Shown one piece after another: positions 27,109 to 35,542 of a stretch of DNA of 64,000 bases. Source of the stretch: JASUTC01 sp035447925 (lineage in GTDB: Bacteria; Thermotogota; Thermotogae; MWEM01); NCBI GenBank assembly GCA_035447925.1, contig DAOTHY010000003.1, forward strand, positions 1 through 64,000, written 5' to 3'. A model generated the notes under the pieces. It saw only the letters and a list, made by a program, of their open reading frames with translations, did not search any database and had not been told where the DNA came from. The number at the start of each line of letters is the position of its first letter. The stretch's first letter is position 1. The position numbers and the translations under genes are program-made.

Positions 27109-27114
27109 TATAAT
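27109..27114 (+). promoter_or_regulatory. Possible -10 upstream of yggS
   Basis: TATAAT directly before the terminator stem at 27116; no good -35. If used, the transcript would start within the hairpin. Confidence 0.25.
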
Positions 27115-27115
27115 G

Positions 27116-27142
27116 GCATCGGTGAGAACCGGTGCTTTTTTT
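27116..27142 (+). terminator. Intrinsic terminator after superoxide reductase
   Basis: 8-bp stem GCATCGGT / ACCGGTGC (one G-U pair) closed by a GAGA tetraloop and followed by seven Ts. Confidence 0.85.
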
Positions 27143-27157
27143 ATCGGGGGTGATGAC

Positions 27158-27835
27158 ATGACTCAAACTCAGAAAAATATCACAGAGTTAAAAGAAAAAA
27201 TCAAAAAAATATGTCAAGCGTGCGGACGAAATGTCGATGAAATTAAATTGGTCGCTGTGAGCAAAACTTTCCCTATTGAAGCGATTGAAGAAGTCATAGA
27301 GACCGGACAGATGGCCTTTGGGGAAAACAAAGCCCAAGAAATTCGGGACAAAATGGAATCGGCAGCGAGTAAAGAGATTGAATGGCATTTTATTGGGCCT
27401 CTTCAAAAAAACAAAGTGAAATATATTGCCGGCAAGACAGCGCTTATCCATTCGGTAGAGGATGAGAAAGTAGCTTTTGAGATAGACAAACGAGCAGCTG
27501 GAGAGGGAAAGGTCCAGGATATTCTCATTGAAGTCAATATTTCCGGAGAAAAAACGAAACATGGCTTAGATACCCATCAAGCTCAAACTTTGATCCAGAA
27601 TTTGCAAACTTTTCAAAATATCCGTGTAATCGGATTGATGACTATGGCACCCTTTACAGATGATGAACAGGTGATCCGAGAAACCTTTAAGGGGTTGAGG
27701 CTGTTAAGGGATCGATTGCAGCTGAAATTTCCGCTCATCCAAGAACTGTCCATGGGTATGACCAATGACTATTCAATTGCGATTGAAGAGGGAGCCACGT
27801 TGTTGAGAATTGGCTCTGCTATTTTTCAACGTTAG
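27158..27835 (+). CDS. YggS/YlmE-family PLP homeostasis protein
   Basis: Binds PLP and keeps B6 and amino-acid pools balanced; cytosolic, no known catalytic reaction. The 225-residue alanine-racemase-fold barrel has the PLP lysine in VAVSKTFP, GENKAQE, WHFIGPLQKNK and the C-terminal SMGMTNDYSIAIEEGAT and RIGSAIF. The ATG at 27158 follows GGGGGTGAT; upstream in-frame codons run through the terminator and are not used. tsaD follows after 13 nt. Confidence 0.93.
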   Translation: MTQTQKNITELKEKIKKICQACGRNVDEIKLVAVSKTFPIEAIEEVIETGQMAFGENKAQEIRDKMESAASKEIEWHFIGPLQKNKVKYIAGKTALIHSVEDEKVAFEIDKRAAGEGKVQDILIEVNISGEKTKHGLDTHQAQTLIQNLQTFQNIRVIGLMTMAPFTDDEQVIRETFKGLRLLRDRLQLKFPLIQELSMGMTNDYSIAIEEGATLLRIGSAIFQR

Positions 27836-27848
27836 TTAGGAGGATATT

Positions 27849-28853
27849 GTGAACAATTCCAAAAGGGTTTTAATGGCTATTGAATCTTCTTGTGATGATA
27901 CTGGGGTTTGCATTATCAGTGAAGATCGAAAAATTCTAGCCAATTTGCTATCATCCCAAATAGAGATTCATAACCGGTTTGGTGGCGTCGTTCCTGAAAT
28001 TGCCTCCCGAAAACACCTGGAAGTCATTAATCCAATGATTGATCAAGCCCTTCAAATAGCAAACTGCAGATTTTCTGACCTGGATGCAGTTGCAGCGACC
28101 ATCGGTCCTGGACTAATAGGGGCTTTACTGGTTGGGGTCTGTACGGCAAAGACAATCGCCTTCACCAATAACATTCCCTTTATCGGGGTTAATCATCTAA
28201 AAGGGCATATTTCCGCCAATTATCTGATATACAATGATCTTCAACCTCCTTTTATGGTTCTTTTATGTTCCGGTGGTCATACACAACTGATTTTTGTACA
28301 AGACGACGAGACGTTTATCCGTGTCGGCAATACCCTGGATGATGCCGCCGGAGAAGCTTTTGATAAAGGCGCCAGAATACTGAATCTGGGGTATCCCGGA
28401 GGACCGCAAATTGAAAAGGTTGCTAAAACTGGAAATCCGCAATTTGTCCAGTTTCCGAGGGCATTAAGGGAGAAAGCCAATTTTGATTTTTCTTTCAGCG
28501 GATTAAAAACATCTCTTTTGTACCATACCCGAAAACACCCTGAGGATGATATCGCAGATGTAGCGGCAAGTTATCAGGAGGCCATTGTAGATTCTCTGGT
28601 GGAAAAATCGTTTAGGGCAGCAAGGAAACAGGGGACGAAAAAGATTATCTTTGCCGGTGGTGTCGCAGCAAACAGAAGACTTCGTGAAAAAGCAACGCAA
28701 AAAGCGCAAAACTGGAGTTATCAAACCTATTTTCCACCGTTGGATTTTTGTACGGATAACGCTGCAATGATTGCCTCAGCAGCTTGGCAAAGATTTGAGC
28801 AAGCTGATTTCGATTCACTTGATATGCGTGCTGATCCATCTCTCACAATTTAG
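27849..28853 (+). CDS. tsaD: tRNA N6-adenosine threonylcarbamoyltransferase TsaD
   Basis: Transfers the threonylcarbamoyl group to A37 of ANN-decoding tRNAs together with TsaB and TsaE. The 334-residue ASKHA protein shows AIESSCDDTGV, the metal motif HLKGH, LLCSGGHTQL, DDAAGEAFDKGAR and FAGGVAANRRLR. The start is a GTG after AGGAGG. tsaB and tsaE are not in this window. Confidence 0.96.
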   Translation: MNNSKRVLMAIESSCDDTGVCIISEDRKILANLLSSQIEIHNRFGGVVPEIASRKHLEVINPMIDQALQIANCRFSDLDAVAATIGPGLIGALLVGVCTAKTIAFTNNIPFIGVNHLKGHISANYLIYNDLQPPFMVLLCSGGHTQLIFVQDDETFIRVGNTLDDAAGEAFDKGARILNLGYPGGPQIEKVAKTGNPQFVQFPRALREKANFDFSFSGLKTSLLYHTRKHPEDDIADVAASYQEAIVDSLVEKSFRAARKQGTKKIIFAGGVAANRRLREKATQKAQNWSYQTYFPPLDFCTDNAAMIASAAWQRFEQADFDSLDMRADPSLTI

Positions 28854-28920
28854 CAGTGAATACTGTTAGGTTTGTATACGTCTATTTAATATAAACAAAA
28901 ACATGAATGGAGATGAGGGT

Positions 28921-29382
28921 ATGAGAGAAGAGATAATCAAGATTGACGAACCGTTTGAAGAAATAAATTTGACTGATCAGTATGGAGAACTTGTGGATAC
29001 ACAAAAATATAAGGGCAAAAAATTATTGTTATCATTTCATCCTTTGGCGTGGACACCGGTATGCGCCGATCAGATGAAAGTTTTGGATGAGCTTTATCTG
29101 GAATTTGAAGCGTTGGATATCATTCCCTTCGGTGTTAGTGTCGATTCAAGTCAATCAAAAAAAGCTTGGGCTGAACATCTTGGAATTCAAAATCTACAGT
29201 TGCTGTCAGATTTCTGGCCTCACGGTGAATTAGCAAAAAAACTGGGTGTTTTTATGGAAGATAAAGGATTTTCAAAGCGTGTGAATATTGTGTTGGATGA
29301 GAACAGGAAAGTGATTTGGACAAAGATTTATCCGATTAAAGAAGTGCCTGATTTTGAAGAAATCCTAATGAATTTCAAATAA
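28921..29382 (+). CDS. Peroxiredoxin (AhpC/TSA family)
   Basis: Thiol peroxidase of 153 residues. The peroxidatic Cys is in HPLAWTPVCADQM, a variant of PxxxTxxC. I see no second conserved Cys near the C-terminus, so it may work in a one-Cys or atypical way with thioredoxin/PDO. GGAGATGAGG precedes the ATG at 28921; an ATG at 28903 lies upstream of the site. It is paired with the ferritin-like protein gene 14 nt downstream, both suited to peroxide defence. Confidence 0.9.
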   Translation: MREEIIKIDEPFEEINLTDQYGELVDTQKYKGKKLLLSFHPLAWTPVCADQMKVLDELYLEFEALDIIPFGVSVDSSQSKKAWAEHLGIQNLQLLSDFWPHGELAKKLGVFMEDKGFSKRVNIVLDENRKVIWTKIYPIKEVPDFEEILMNFK

Positions 29383-29396
29383 AGGGAGGGGTTTGT

Positions 29397-29840
29397 GTGC
29401 AATTGAAAGAGTTACTCAACGTTGCTTTGCGTATTGAATCAGATGGATACGAGATGTATTCAAGATTGGCTGAGGAGAACGAAGGAGAACTACAGAAATT
29501 ATTCAAAGAACTGGCGATTCAAGAAAGAGAGCATCAGCAACATTTTAAAAAGATTTTTGACAAATGTATGGAGAATGAAAAAGAATACGCCGATTGGACG
29601 GATGATGAAAATGCAGGTTATCTGATGGCATTTGCAGAACTTTCCATCTTCCCAAAGCTTTCTGGGACTCAAAAACCCGAAAATATCAACGATGCCATTG
29701 ATATGGCAATAGAGGTTGAAAAAGACAGCATCCTTTTTTATTCTGATTTAAAGAGTTATTTTAAGAGCAAACAAACGATTGATCAAATTATTACCGAGGA
29801 AAAAACCCACCTGATGGATTTACTCAGGTCAAGAAAATAG
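29397..29840 (+). CDS. Rubrerythrin/ferritin-like diiron protein
   Basis: A 147-residue four-helix-bundle protein. Likely iron ligands are Glu in IESDGYEMY, ExxH in REHQQH, Glu in AIEVEKDSI and ExxH-like EEKTH. The C-terminal rubredoxin domain of full rubrerythrin is absent, as in short ferritin-like forms. It probably reduces peroxide or handles iron alongside the peroxiredoxin just upstream. The start is GTG after GGGAGGGG. Confidence 0.82.
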   Translation: MQLKELLNVALRIESDGYEMYSRLAEENEGELQKLFKELAIQEREHQQHFKKIFDKCMENEKEYADWTDDENAGYLMAFAELSIFPKLSGTQKPENINDAIDMAIEVEKDSILFYSDLKSYFKSKQTIDQIITEEKTHLMDLLRSRK

Positions 29841-29875
29841 AAAAAAATTCAAACCAGTTAATAATAGAGATTGAG

Positions 29876-29904
29876 AAAGGGTGCCGTAAAAAGGTGCCCT
29901 TTTT
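29876..29904 (+). terminator. Intrinsic terminator after the ferritin-like gene
   Basis: 10-bp stem AAAGGGTGCC / GGTGCCCTTT (two G-U pairs), 7-nt loop, ending in five Ts. Confidence 0.7.
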
Positions 29905-29910
29905 GAATGC

Positions 29911-29945
29911 AAAAAAAAGGGGCTGTCAATACCCTTTGACAGCCC
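29911..29945 (-). terminator. Intrinsic terminator for the minus-strand yjbQ-like transcript
   Basis: Perfect 10-bp stem GGGCTGTCAA / TTGACAGCCC, 6-nt loop; on the minus strand it is followed by eight Us. It would end the YjbQ-type transcript about 170 nt after its stop. Confidence 0.7.
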
Positions 29946-30113
29946 TTGCTACGGGGGATGGTCGAACACAAATTTCTGAACTCAAAATTGAGCCTCTACG
30001 TTGACCTTCAAAGGAAATATTACCATATTTTAAAAGCTATGTCAAGCTATCCGAAGTTATCCTTTATTAGCTTTCTTATGCTGCTTATTTCACTCCTTTT
30101 CATATTGACTTGT

Positions 30114-30530
30114 TCACTCCCCAATAATCTTTACTAAAACCCTTTTTCGTCTTTTTCCGTCGAATTCTCCGTAAAATATCTGTTCCCAAGGACCAAAGTC
30201 CAGTTTGCCGTTGGTTATGGCTACCACAACTTCTCGACCCATCACTTGTCTTTTCAAATGGGCATCTGCATTGTCTTCATATCCGTTATGCTGATACTGA
30301 CTGTGGGGTTTTTCCGGAGCCAGTTGCTCCAGCCATTTTTCAAAATCAGCATGCAGCCCCCTTTCATCGTCATTGATAAACACACTGGCTGTGATATGCA
30401 TAGCATTGCACAGCAACAGCCCTTCTTTGATGGTGCTTTCTTTTAAACACTCATTGACCTGGGGGGTAATGTTGAGATATTCCCGACGTCTGGTTGTGTT
30501 GAACCATAGTTCTTTTCGATAAGCTTTCAT
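30114..30530 (-). CDS. YjbQ/UPF0047 family protein
   Basis: A 138-residue cytosolic protein of the YjbQ family, some of whose members have weak thiamin phosphate synthase activity; the true role is unsettled. Seen here: the opening LWFNTTRRREYLNIT, GLLLCNAMHITASVFINDDE with the conserved His/Asp cluster, HLKRQVMG, and GPWEQIFYGEFDG. The ATG follows AGGAGG. It is a single-gene unit. Confidence 0.9.
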   Translation of the reverse strand: MKAYRKELWFNTTRRREYLNITPQVNECLKESTIKEGLLLCNAMHITASVFINDDERGLHADFEKWLEQLAPEKPHSQYQHNGYEDNADAHLKRQVMGREVVVAITNGKLDFGPWEQIFYGEFDGKRRKRVLVKIIGE

Positions 30531-30642
30531 TGTTGACCTCCTTGATCGTGAAATGATATACTAGATAGTGCTTCATTAGTCTTGTTTATCATCAAAATGA
30601 GCACCGATGAATCGAATAAAAAAATCTCAGGATGTGATGCTG

Positions 30643-32109
30643 ATGGATAAAAAGCGTGTTTTAAAAGCGAATTTGATTTTGTTGTTAGTCATTTCTTTGA
30701 TTCTGACAGTACAAAGATTTTTAACCAGCGATATTCAAATAGCCTTGAGTGTTTTGACCGCTACGGGATCCGCATCGGCCGTGGCGCTGTTTGTCTATTA
30801 TTTTAACATGCCGTTTTTCTTGAAAGGATTAATCATGTCAGTTGCCCCTTTTTTCGCAAGTCTTGCATTGTCCATTATCCTCGGGGGTGTTCCTCATATG
30901 TTCCTGATCTATATTGGATCCTTTACCTTGGCTGCCCTCTATTTTAATGTTAATTTATTGTTAATGTCAGGCCTGATCATCAATATTACGGTTATTACCG
31001 TATATGTATTCAATCCGGTGGGATTGCTGGGGCCTGGAGCGTCGCTTTCGGATTTGATTGTAAAAATGGGGATGATGGATTCGATGGGACTATTGGTCAT
31101 GTACCTGCTCACAAAGTGGGGAAATGAAGCCATCAACAAGGCGACTGAAAGCCAAAAAAAATCCGAAATGCTTTTTGGCGAATTACATGAAAGGGTGGAG
31201 CAGTTAAAGCAAACAACGGTTGAATTGGATGCTTTAGTCAAAAAGTCTAAAGATATGTTTGAGGTAAGCGTTTTAACCAGCTCGGAGATTACCGAAACCA
31301 CTTCTCAAATTGCCGAAGGAGCGAGTCACGAGGCCCAGATTGCCAATGAGATCCAACACAGCATGGAGATTGTCGATCCCAAAATTGCCGGAACAGAAGA
31401 TATGACAAATGCGATTGCCGTTATTTCAAATGAAATGATGCAGGATGTACAGGAAAGTAAAGTGGAAGTGAAAGATTTAGATCAAATGATGAGTATGATC
31501 AGCGAGAACGACGCTCAACAGAGAGAGTCGATAAAAGGGTTGTTGGACAATATCACAACAGTAGCTGAATCGCTGAATGGTATCTCGGAGATTTCAAAAC
31601 AAACCAATTTACTAGCGCTAAACGCTGCCATAGAAGCAGCAAGAGCAGGTGAGGCAGGCAAAGGATTTGCCGTTGTGGCAGATGAAATAAGGGGATTGGC
31701 AGATAAAAGCGGTGAAATTGTGGGGAATATACACGGCCGAATCGCTGAAATGGTCCAAAGTGCCGATCAGTTCATTGAAAAATCGGAAGAACTGAGTTCA
31801 ACCATAGATAAAGGTCAAAAGCATACGCTGGTATTCAAAGATCGTTTTGAGAACATGGAACAGGTGTTTCAGCGAATTTACTCTGATTTACAGAAAAGTC
31901 AAAATGAGATCAGTGATGTAGCCCAAGAGATAAAGAAAACACTGGACCTTGTGATGCGAATTGCTGCAATTTCCGAAGAAAACGCCTCCTCGACTCAAGA
32001 GTTGTTTGCCTCGACAGATGAGCTAAAAAGCCAGATTCATTCCCTATCTTCTGAGATGCAACGGATTGCGCAATTAAAAGATGAATTAAATCATTCAATT
32101 CACGCTTAA
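30643..32109 (+). CDS. Methyl-accepting chemotaxis protein without a periplasmic sensor domain
   Basis: A 488-residue chemoreceptor. The first about 170 residues form five to six closely spaced membrane helices with no large outside loop, so it may sense a membrane or internal signal. No HAMP domain is obvious. A long cytoplasmic coiled coil carries the hairpin tip that binds CheA/CheW, including LLALNAAIEAARAGE and GFAVVADEIRGLAD. The in-frame ATG at 30607 has no ribosome site; AGGATGTG 6 nt before the ATG at 30643 favours the latter. CheB is encoded 7 kb downstream. Confidence 0.88.
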   Translation: MDKKRVLKANLILLLVISLILTVQRFLTSDIQIALSVLTATGSASAVALFVYYFNMPFFLKGLIMSVAPFFASLALSIILGGVPHMFLIYIGSFTLAALYFNVNLLLMSGLIINITVITVYVFNPVGLLGPGASLSDLIVKMGMMDSMGLLVMYLLTKWGNEAINKATESQKKSEMLFGELHERVEQLKQTTVELDALVKKSKDMFEVSVLTSSEITETTSQIAEGASHEAQIANEIQHSMEIVDPKIAGTEDMTNAIAVISNEMMQDVQESKVEVKDLDQMMSMISENDAQQRESIKGLLDNITTVAESLNGISEISKQTNLLALNAAIEAARAGEAGKGFAVVADEIRGLADKSGEIVGNIHGRIAEMVQSADQFIEKSEELSSTIDKGQKHTLVFKDRFENMEQVFQRIYSDLQKSQNEISDVAQEIKKTLDLVMRIAAISEENASSTQELFASTDELKSQIHSLSSEMQRIAQLKDELNHSIHA

Positions 32110-32121
32110 TTTAAGGGTGAG

Positions 32122-32415
32122 ATGAAGGTGACCATGCTGTTGTTGATACTAGTTGCTTTTGCGACAGGGCTCTTTTTGGGTTTAAAGAAGCAACTTGGAT
32201 TTCTCTCTAAGTTTAAAGTCATTCCAATCATCACATTGATGCTGCTTTTTTCAATGGGAACAGAAATCGGTCAATCTCAAGAGATTATGGATCATCTTAG
32301 CACAATTGGTTGGAGTGCTTTTTTGATTGCCGTTTTTACCGTTGCGGGGAGTTTTTTGGTAACGCTTTGTGTTCTTAAAATCTTTCCCTCCAAAGCCGGT
32401 GAATCCGATGATTGA
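32122..32415 (+). CDS. lysO: LysO-type lysine exporter, N-terminal half (DUF340)
   Basis: A 97-residue membrane protein with three hydrophobic helices (about 4-20, 34-50, 64-90). With the next gene it reconstitutes the roughly 300-residue LysO/YbjE lysine exporter of enteric bacteria. Many genomes encode DUF340 in two pieces like this. It overlaps the downstream half by 8 nt, so translation is likely coupled. Two weak ribosome sites leave the start between the ATGs at 32122 and 32134. Confidence 0.7.
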   Translation: MKVTMLLLILVAFATGLFLGLKKQLGFLSKFKVIPIITLMLLFSMGTEIGQSQEIMDHLSTIGWSAFLIAVFTVAGSFLVTLCVLKIFPSKAGESDD

Positions 32416-32992
32416 TATTGTAATCATGATTGGAGCTTTGGCAATCGGAATCGGAGTGGGAGCACTTTCGGGTTTTGTGGTTCATCCTCAGCTGATCACG
32501 ATTATCCTGATGATTCTGGTTTTTCTCGTGGGTGTTGACATCGGACGCGAGGAAAATATACTCAGCAAGATCAAGATCAATATCACCAAAATTCTTTCAC
32601 AAACGCTGTTAACGATTGGAGGAACGTTTTTATTTGCCTTGTTGGCCTCTTTTTTTCTGCCCTTTTCAGTCAAAGAAACAATTGGAGCTTCGGCAGGATT
32701 TGGGTGGTATTCTCTTTCGGGCATTATGATCAGTCAGCTTTATTCTCCCTTGCTGGGTACGGTGTCTTTTCTGTCTAATGTTTTTCGTGAACTGCTTTCA
32801 ATCATCTCTTTGCCTTTTTTAGCAAAAATCAACCAGAGAGCAGCTATTTCAACAGCCGGAGCCACGGCAATGGATGTTTTACTGGGACTGATTTCAAAAA
32901 GCGCCTCAAGAAATAACACCCTGATCGCCTTTGGTCAGGGTGTTATTTTATCGTTGCTGGTTCCGTTGCTGATTACCTTTCTCTTTATGTAA
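32408..32992 (+). CDS. lysO: LysO-type lysine exporter, C-terminal half
   Basis: A 194-residue polytopic membrane protein with about six helices. It holds the family core phrase ASAGFGWYSLSGIMIS and acidic residues in GVDIGREENI. Family knowledge: LysO exports lysine and toxic lysine analogues. A lysine fermenter could use it to balance internal lysine. The ATG at 32408 has GGTGA 5 nt upstream and overlaps the first half. A 14-bp perfect inverted repeat lies inside its coding sequence at 32911-32948. Confidence 0.78.
   Translation: MIDIVIMIGALAIGIGVGALSGFVVHPQLITIILMILVFLVGVDIGREENILSKIKINITKILSQTLLTIGGTFLFALLASFFLPFSVKETIGASAGFGWYSLSGIMISQLYSPLLGTVSFLSNVFRELLSIISLPFLAKINQRAAISTAGATAMDVLLGLISKSASRNNTLIAFGQGVILSLLVPLLITFLFM
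32911..32948. terminator. Intragenic inverted repeat, probable terminator for convergent nadE
   Basis: AAATAACACCCTGA and its perfect complement flank a 10-nt loop, within lysO-C codons and 74 nt past the nadE stop on the minus strand. Flanking Ts on both strands suit intrinsic termination. Confidence 0.55.
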
Positions 32993-33021
32993 TTCTTGGG
33001 TTATTTAATAGAACACTCATT

Positions 33022-34587
33022 TCACAGTTCTTCTTTAAAGCCGTTTGTAATGGGGAAGTCGATATCATGAACAAAGGAACTCATCGAAAGTCGTGGACCC
33101 AATGGTTCCTGCCGTCTTTTGTATTCATTGATTCGCAACAGCCTGAAGGTCTTTTGAACATCTCTTTCTTCAAAACCACGTTCGATTATCGCTTGGTAGG
33201 AGAGGTTCTCGTCCAGTATACATTGTAAAATGCCGTCCAGTTGGTCATACGCCGGTAGTGAGTCCTGATCGGTTTGTCCGGGGGCGAGTTCTGCTGAAGG
33301 GGCTTTTTGAAGTATTTCGATGGGGATGCAATCGTATCCTTTCATCGAGTTGATGAACGAGGCTAATTGATAACACTCCGTTTTGTACAGATCACTGATG
33401 GGAGCATAACCACCGATCGTATCGCCATATAGGGTTGAGTATCCGGTGGCTGTTTCGCTTTTATTACTGGTATTTAATACAACCCATCCGTATTCATTGG
33501 AAACAGTCATCAAATACAATCCCCTGATTCTGGCCTGCATATTCTCATCCGTGGTGTTGAATGTCCTTTCACCAAAAAATGGATGCATAGCGTGATGAAT
33601 AGAGTGATAAACTTCTGTGATGGGTATTTTGACCGATTGAACATCCAGGTTTTGGACCAGTTTTTCTGAATCGGTAACGCTGCCTGATGAACTGAACTGA
33701 GAGGGCATCATGAGGCAGAAAACGTTTTCGCTTCCCAGAGCTTGTACTGCCAATGTGGTAACCAGTGCGGAGTCAAGCCCTCCACTTAAACCCACCAAGA
33801 CCTTTTTAAACCCGTTTTTGTAGATATAATCACGAATGGATTGGATGATGGCGCTGTATTGAGAAGAGACATGATCAGGGAGATCACAGATCGTTCCAGC
33901 CTCTTGATCGAAATCCAGATCGAAAGTGATTAAATCTTCTTTGAAAGATTTTGCACGGATACATGTTCCCTTTTGGGCACACTTTAGAAAGCTGGCACCG
34001 TAATAGACCAGGTGATCGATTGTTCCGACCCGGTTTACTTCTAAAAATCGATTACCGGTGCGCATGGTGATAAATTCTCCGGTTCTTTCTCTTTCCGATT
34101 GTATACCGGTGTGAAACGGTCTTGTATTCAGGTGAACGATTAGGGCGTTTTTGCTAAAGCATCTTTTAGGTAGTTTAAATGCTTTATTCGGACTATCTTC
34201 TAAGAGAAGAACACGTTGTCCGTTGATGTCCAAAATTCCCTTCTGATCATGTATCACATCGCAAATACCTTGATTGTTGATGAGAAAAGGCTTTTCGTAT
34301 GGTTCATCGAAGGCATTCGGACAACTGATCAAAACGGCAAGTGAGGAGTTTTGAACACGGTTGGCAATATGGATCAGGATTTTCTGGGCGCATTTCAGAA
34401 AATGGTCTTTTTTAAAAAGGGCATTGGGGTTCATCCCCGTGATGCTTTGAGCGGGATAGATCAACAGATCGGATTTGGATTCAAATGCCCGGTCTATTCC
34501 TTCATCTATCTTGTTTTGATTGACAGTGAAATTTCCTGGATAACTGTTTATCTGATGAATTGTAATTTTTAAAGCTTTTTTCATCAT
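33022..34587 (-). CDS. nadE: NAD+ synthetase with degenerate glutaminase domain
   Basis: Last step of NAD synthesis: amidation of deamido-NAD. The 521-residue protein keeps the two-domain layout of glutamine-dependent NadE. The synthetase half is intact, with the PP-loop LSGGLDSALV (about 267-276), NTSNKSETATGYSTLYGD and the LAPGQTDQDSLP segment. The N-terminal nitrilase-like half is not: the Glu of FPELxLTG reads YPAQSITG (Ala46), the Cys of ICED reads LLED (Leu129), and the Lys-bearing loop between them is shortened. So it probably uses free ammonia, or takes it from another amidase. ATG at 34587 follows AGGAGG. Confidence 0.88.
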   Translation of the reverse strand: MMKKALKITIHQINSYPGNFTVNQNKIDEGIDRAFESKSDLLIYPAQSITGMNPNALFKKDHFLKCAQKILIHIANRVQNSSLAVLISCPNAFDEPYEKPFLINNQGICDVIHDQKGILDINGQRVLLLEDSPNKAFKLPKRCFSKNALIVHLNTRPFHTGIQSERERTGEFITMRTGNRFLEVNRVGTIDHLVYYGASFLKCAQKGTCIRAKSFKEDLITFDLDFDQEAGTICDLPDHVSSQYSAIIQSIRDYIYKNGFKKVLVGLSGGLDSALVTTLAVQALGSENVFCLMMPSQFSSSGSVTDSEKLVQNLDVQSVKIPITEVYHSIHHAMHPFFGERTFNTTDENMQARIRGLYLMTVSNEYGWVVLNTSNKSETATGYSTLYGDTIGGYAPISDLYKTECYQLASFINSMKGYDCIPIEILQKAPSAELAPGQTDQDSLPAYDQLDGILQCILDENLSYQAIIERGFEERDVQKTFRLLRINEYKRRQEPLGPRLSMSSFVHDIDFPITNGFKEEL

Positions 34588-34645
34588 CGAGACCTCCTGC
34601 TTACGCATGCCGCCTTTGAGGACGGCTTTCATCGCATTTCAAAGA

Positions 34646-34654
34646 ATTATATCA
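34646..34654 (-). promoter_or_regulatory. Extended -10 promoter of nadE
   Basis: TGATATAAT on the minus strand, 59 nt before the start codon; no clear -35. Confidence 0.45.
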
Positions 34655-34745
34655 TGACAGATCTGAGCAGAGACTAATAGATTTTCATGAAAATGTTCAT
34701 TGTTTATGAAAGAAAGTAAATATTTATGGTTTTTTTAAGCAGTTT

Positions 34746-34754
34746 TGTTATAAT
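34746..34754 (+). promoter_or_regulatory. Extended -10 promoter of the TauE-type permease
   Basis: TGTTATAAT, 41 nt before the TTG start; no clear -35. Confidence 0.45.
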
Positions 34755-34795
34755 CCAATAGAAGCAAAAAAAAGATTGAGGAATGGTGATCTTGT

Positions 34796-35527
34796 TTGAA
34801 TTATTTCTGGATTTTTCTGGCCGGTGCGATTTCTGGATTCGTAAATGTATTGGCAGGTGGTGGAACAATGCTGACTTTACCGGCTCTGTCATTGTTGGGA
34901 ATGGATTTATCCGTTGCAAATGGAACAAACAGGATAGGCGTTCTTTTCACGAATACCATGGGAACACTGAAATTTCACCACAGTGGCAAATTACAACTAA
35001 AACGGGCTTTTTTTCTCATGATACCCACAACCATTGGGGCTATCCTTGGCGCTTTTATTGCTGTGGACATTGATGAAAGCCTGCTGAAAAATATCGTTGG
35101 GTATATCTTTCTCGGATTAAGTGTTCTGATAATCTTCAAACCGGATCTGTGGACGAAAGAAAGAAAAATCAAGAGAAGAAACTGGCTTTCTGTTGTTGTT
35201 TTCTTTTTAATTGGTATATATGGCGGCTTTTTACAGGCTGGTGTGGGGTTCTTCCTCATGAGCGCACTTGTTTTGCTGGAAGGTTTTGATTTGGTTAAAA
35301 CCAATGCCGCAAAGGTCTTTATCATTTTATGTTATACCATCTTTTCTCTCATCGTGTTTGCACTCAACGGAATGGTGGACTACTGGGCCGGTTTAGTGTT
35401 GGGTCTGGGCGGTGCCCTTGGAGCTTATGTGGGGGCGCATACGGCGATAAAAAAAGGCGCAGGTTTTATCAGATATATTGTGTTTGTGGCGGTCATAGCC
35501 AGTGCAATTAAATATATAGTCACATAG
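34796..35527 (+). CDS. TauE/SafE-family membrane permease
   Basis: A 243-residue polytopic inner-membrane protein with about seven to eight helices. The duplicated family motif is visible: GFVNVLAGGGTMLTLPAL near the start and YGGFLQAGVGFFLMSAL in the second half. Family members export or import sulfite, sulfoacetate, sulfur compounds or organic acids; substrate unknown here. Start TTG, with GAGGAATGGTGAT upstream. It lies just upstream of iorA (15 nt), so it may be cotranscribed with the 2-oxoacid enzymes and handle a related acid. Confidence 0.85.
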   Translation: MNYFWIFLAGAISGFVNVLAGGGTMLTLPALSLLGMDLSVANGTNRIGVLFTNTMGTLKFHHSGKLQLKRAFFLMIPTTIGAILGAFIAVDIDESLLKNIVGYIFLGLSVLIIFKPDLWTKERKIKRRNWLSVVVFFLIGIYGGFLQAGVGFFLMSALVLLEGFDLVKTNAAKVFIILCYTIFSLIVFALNGMVDYWAGLVLGLGGALGAYVGAHTAIKKGAGFIRYIVFVAVIASAIKYIVT

Positions 35528-35542
35528 TAAAGGGGGATGCAA

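Noticed and set aside
29919..29947. GGGGCTGTCAA repeat as the end of an insertion sequence
   Set aside because: It pairs with an adjacent arm to form a terminator with a U-run; no transposase or second end is present.
29946..30137. 63-codon plus-strand frame with one hydrophobic segment
   Set aside because: Starts inside a terminator stem, has no ribosome site, and overlaps the untranslated 3' region of the YjbQ-like gene.
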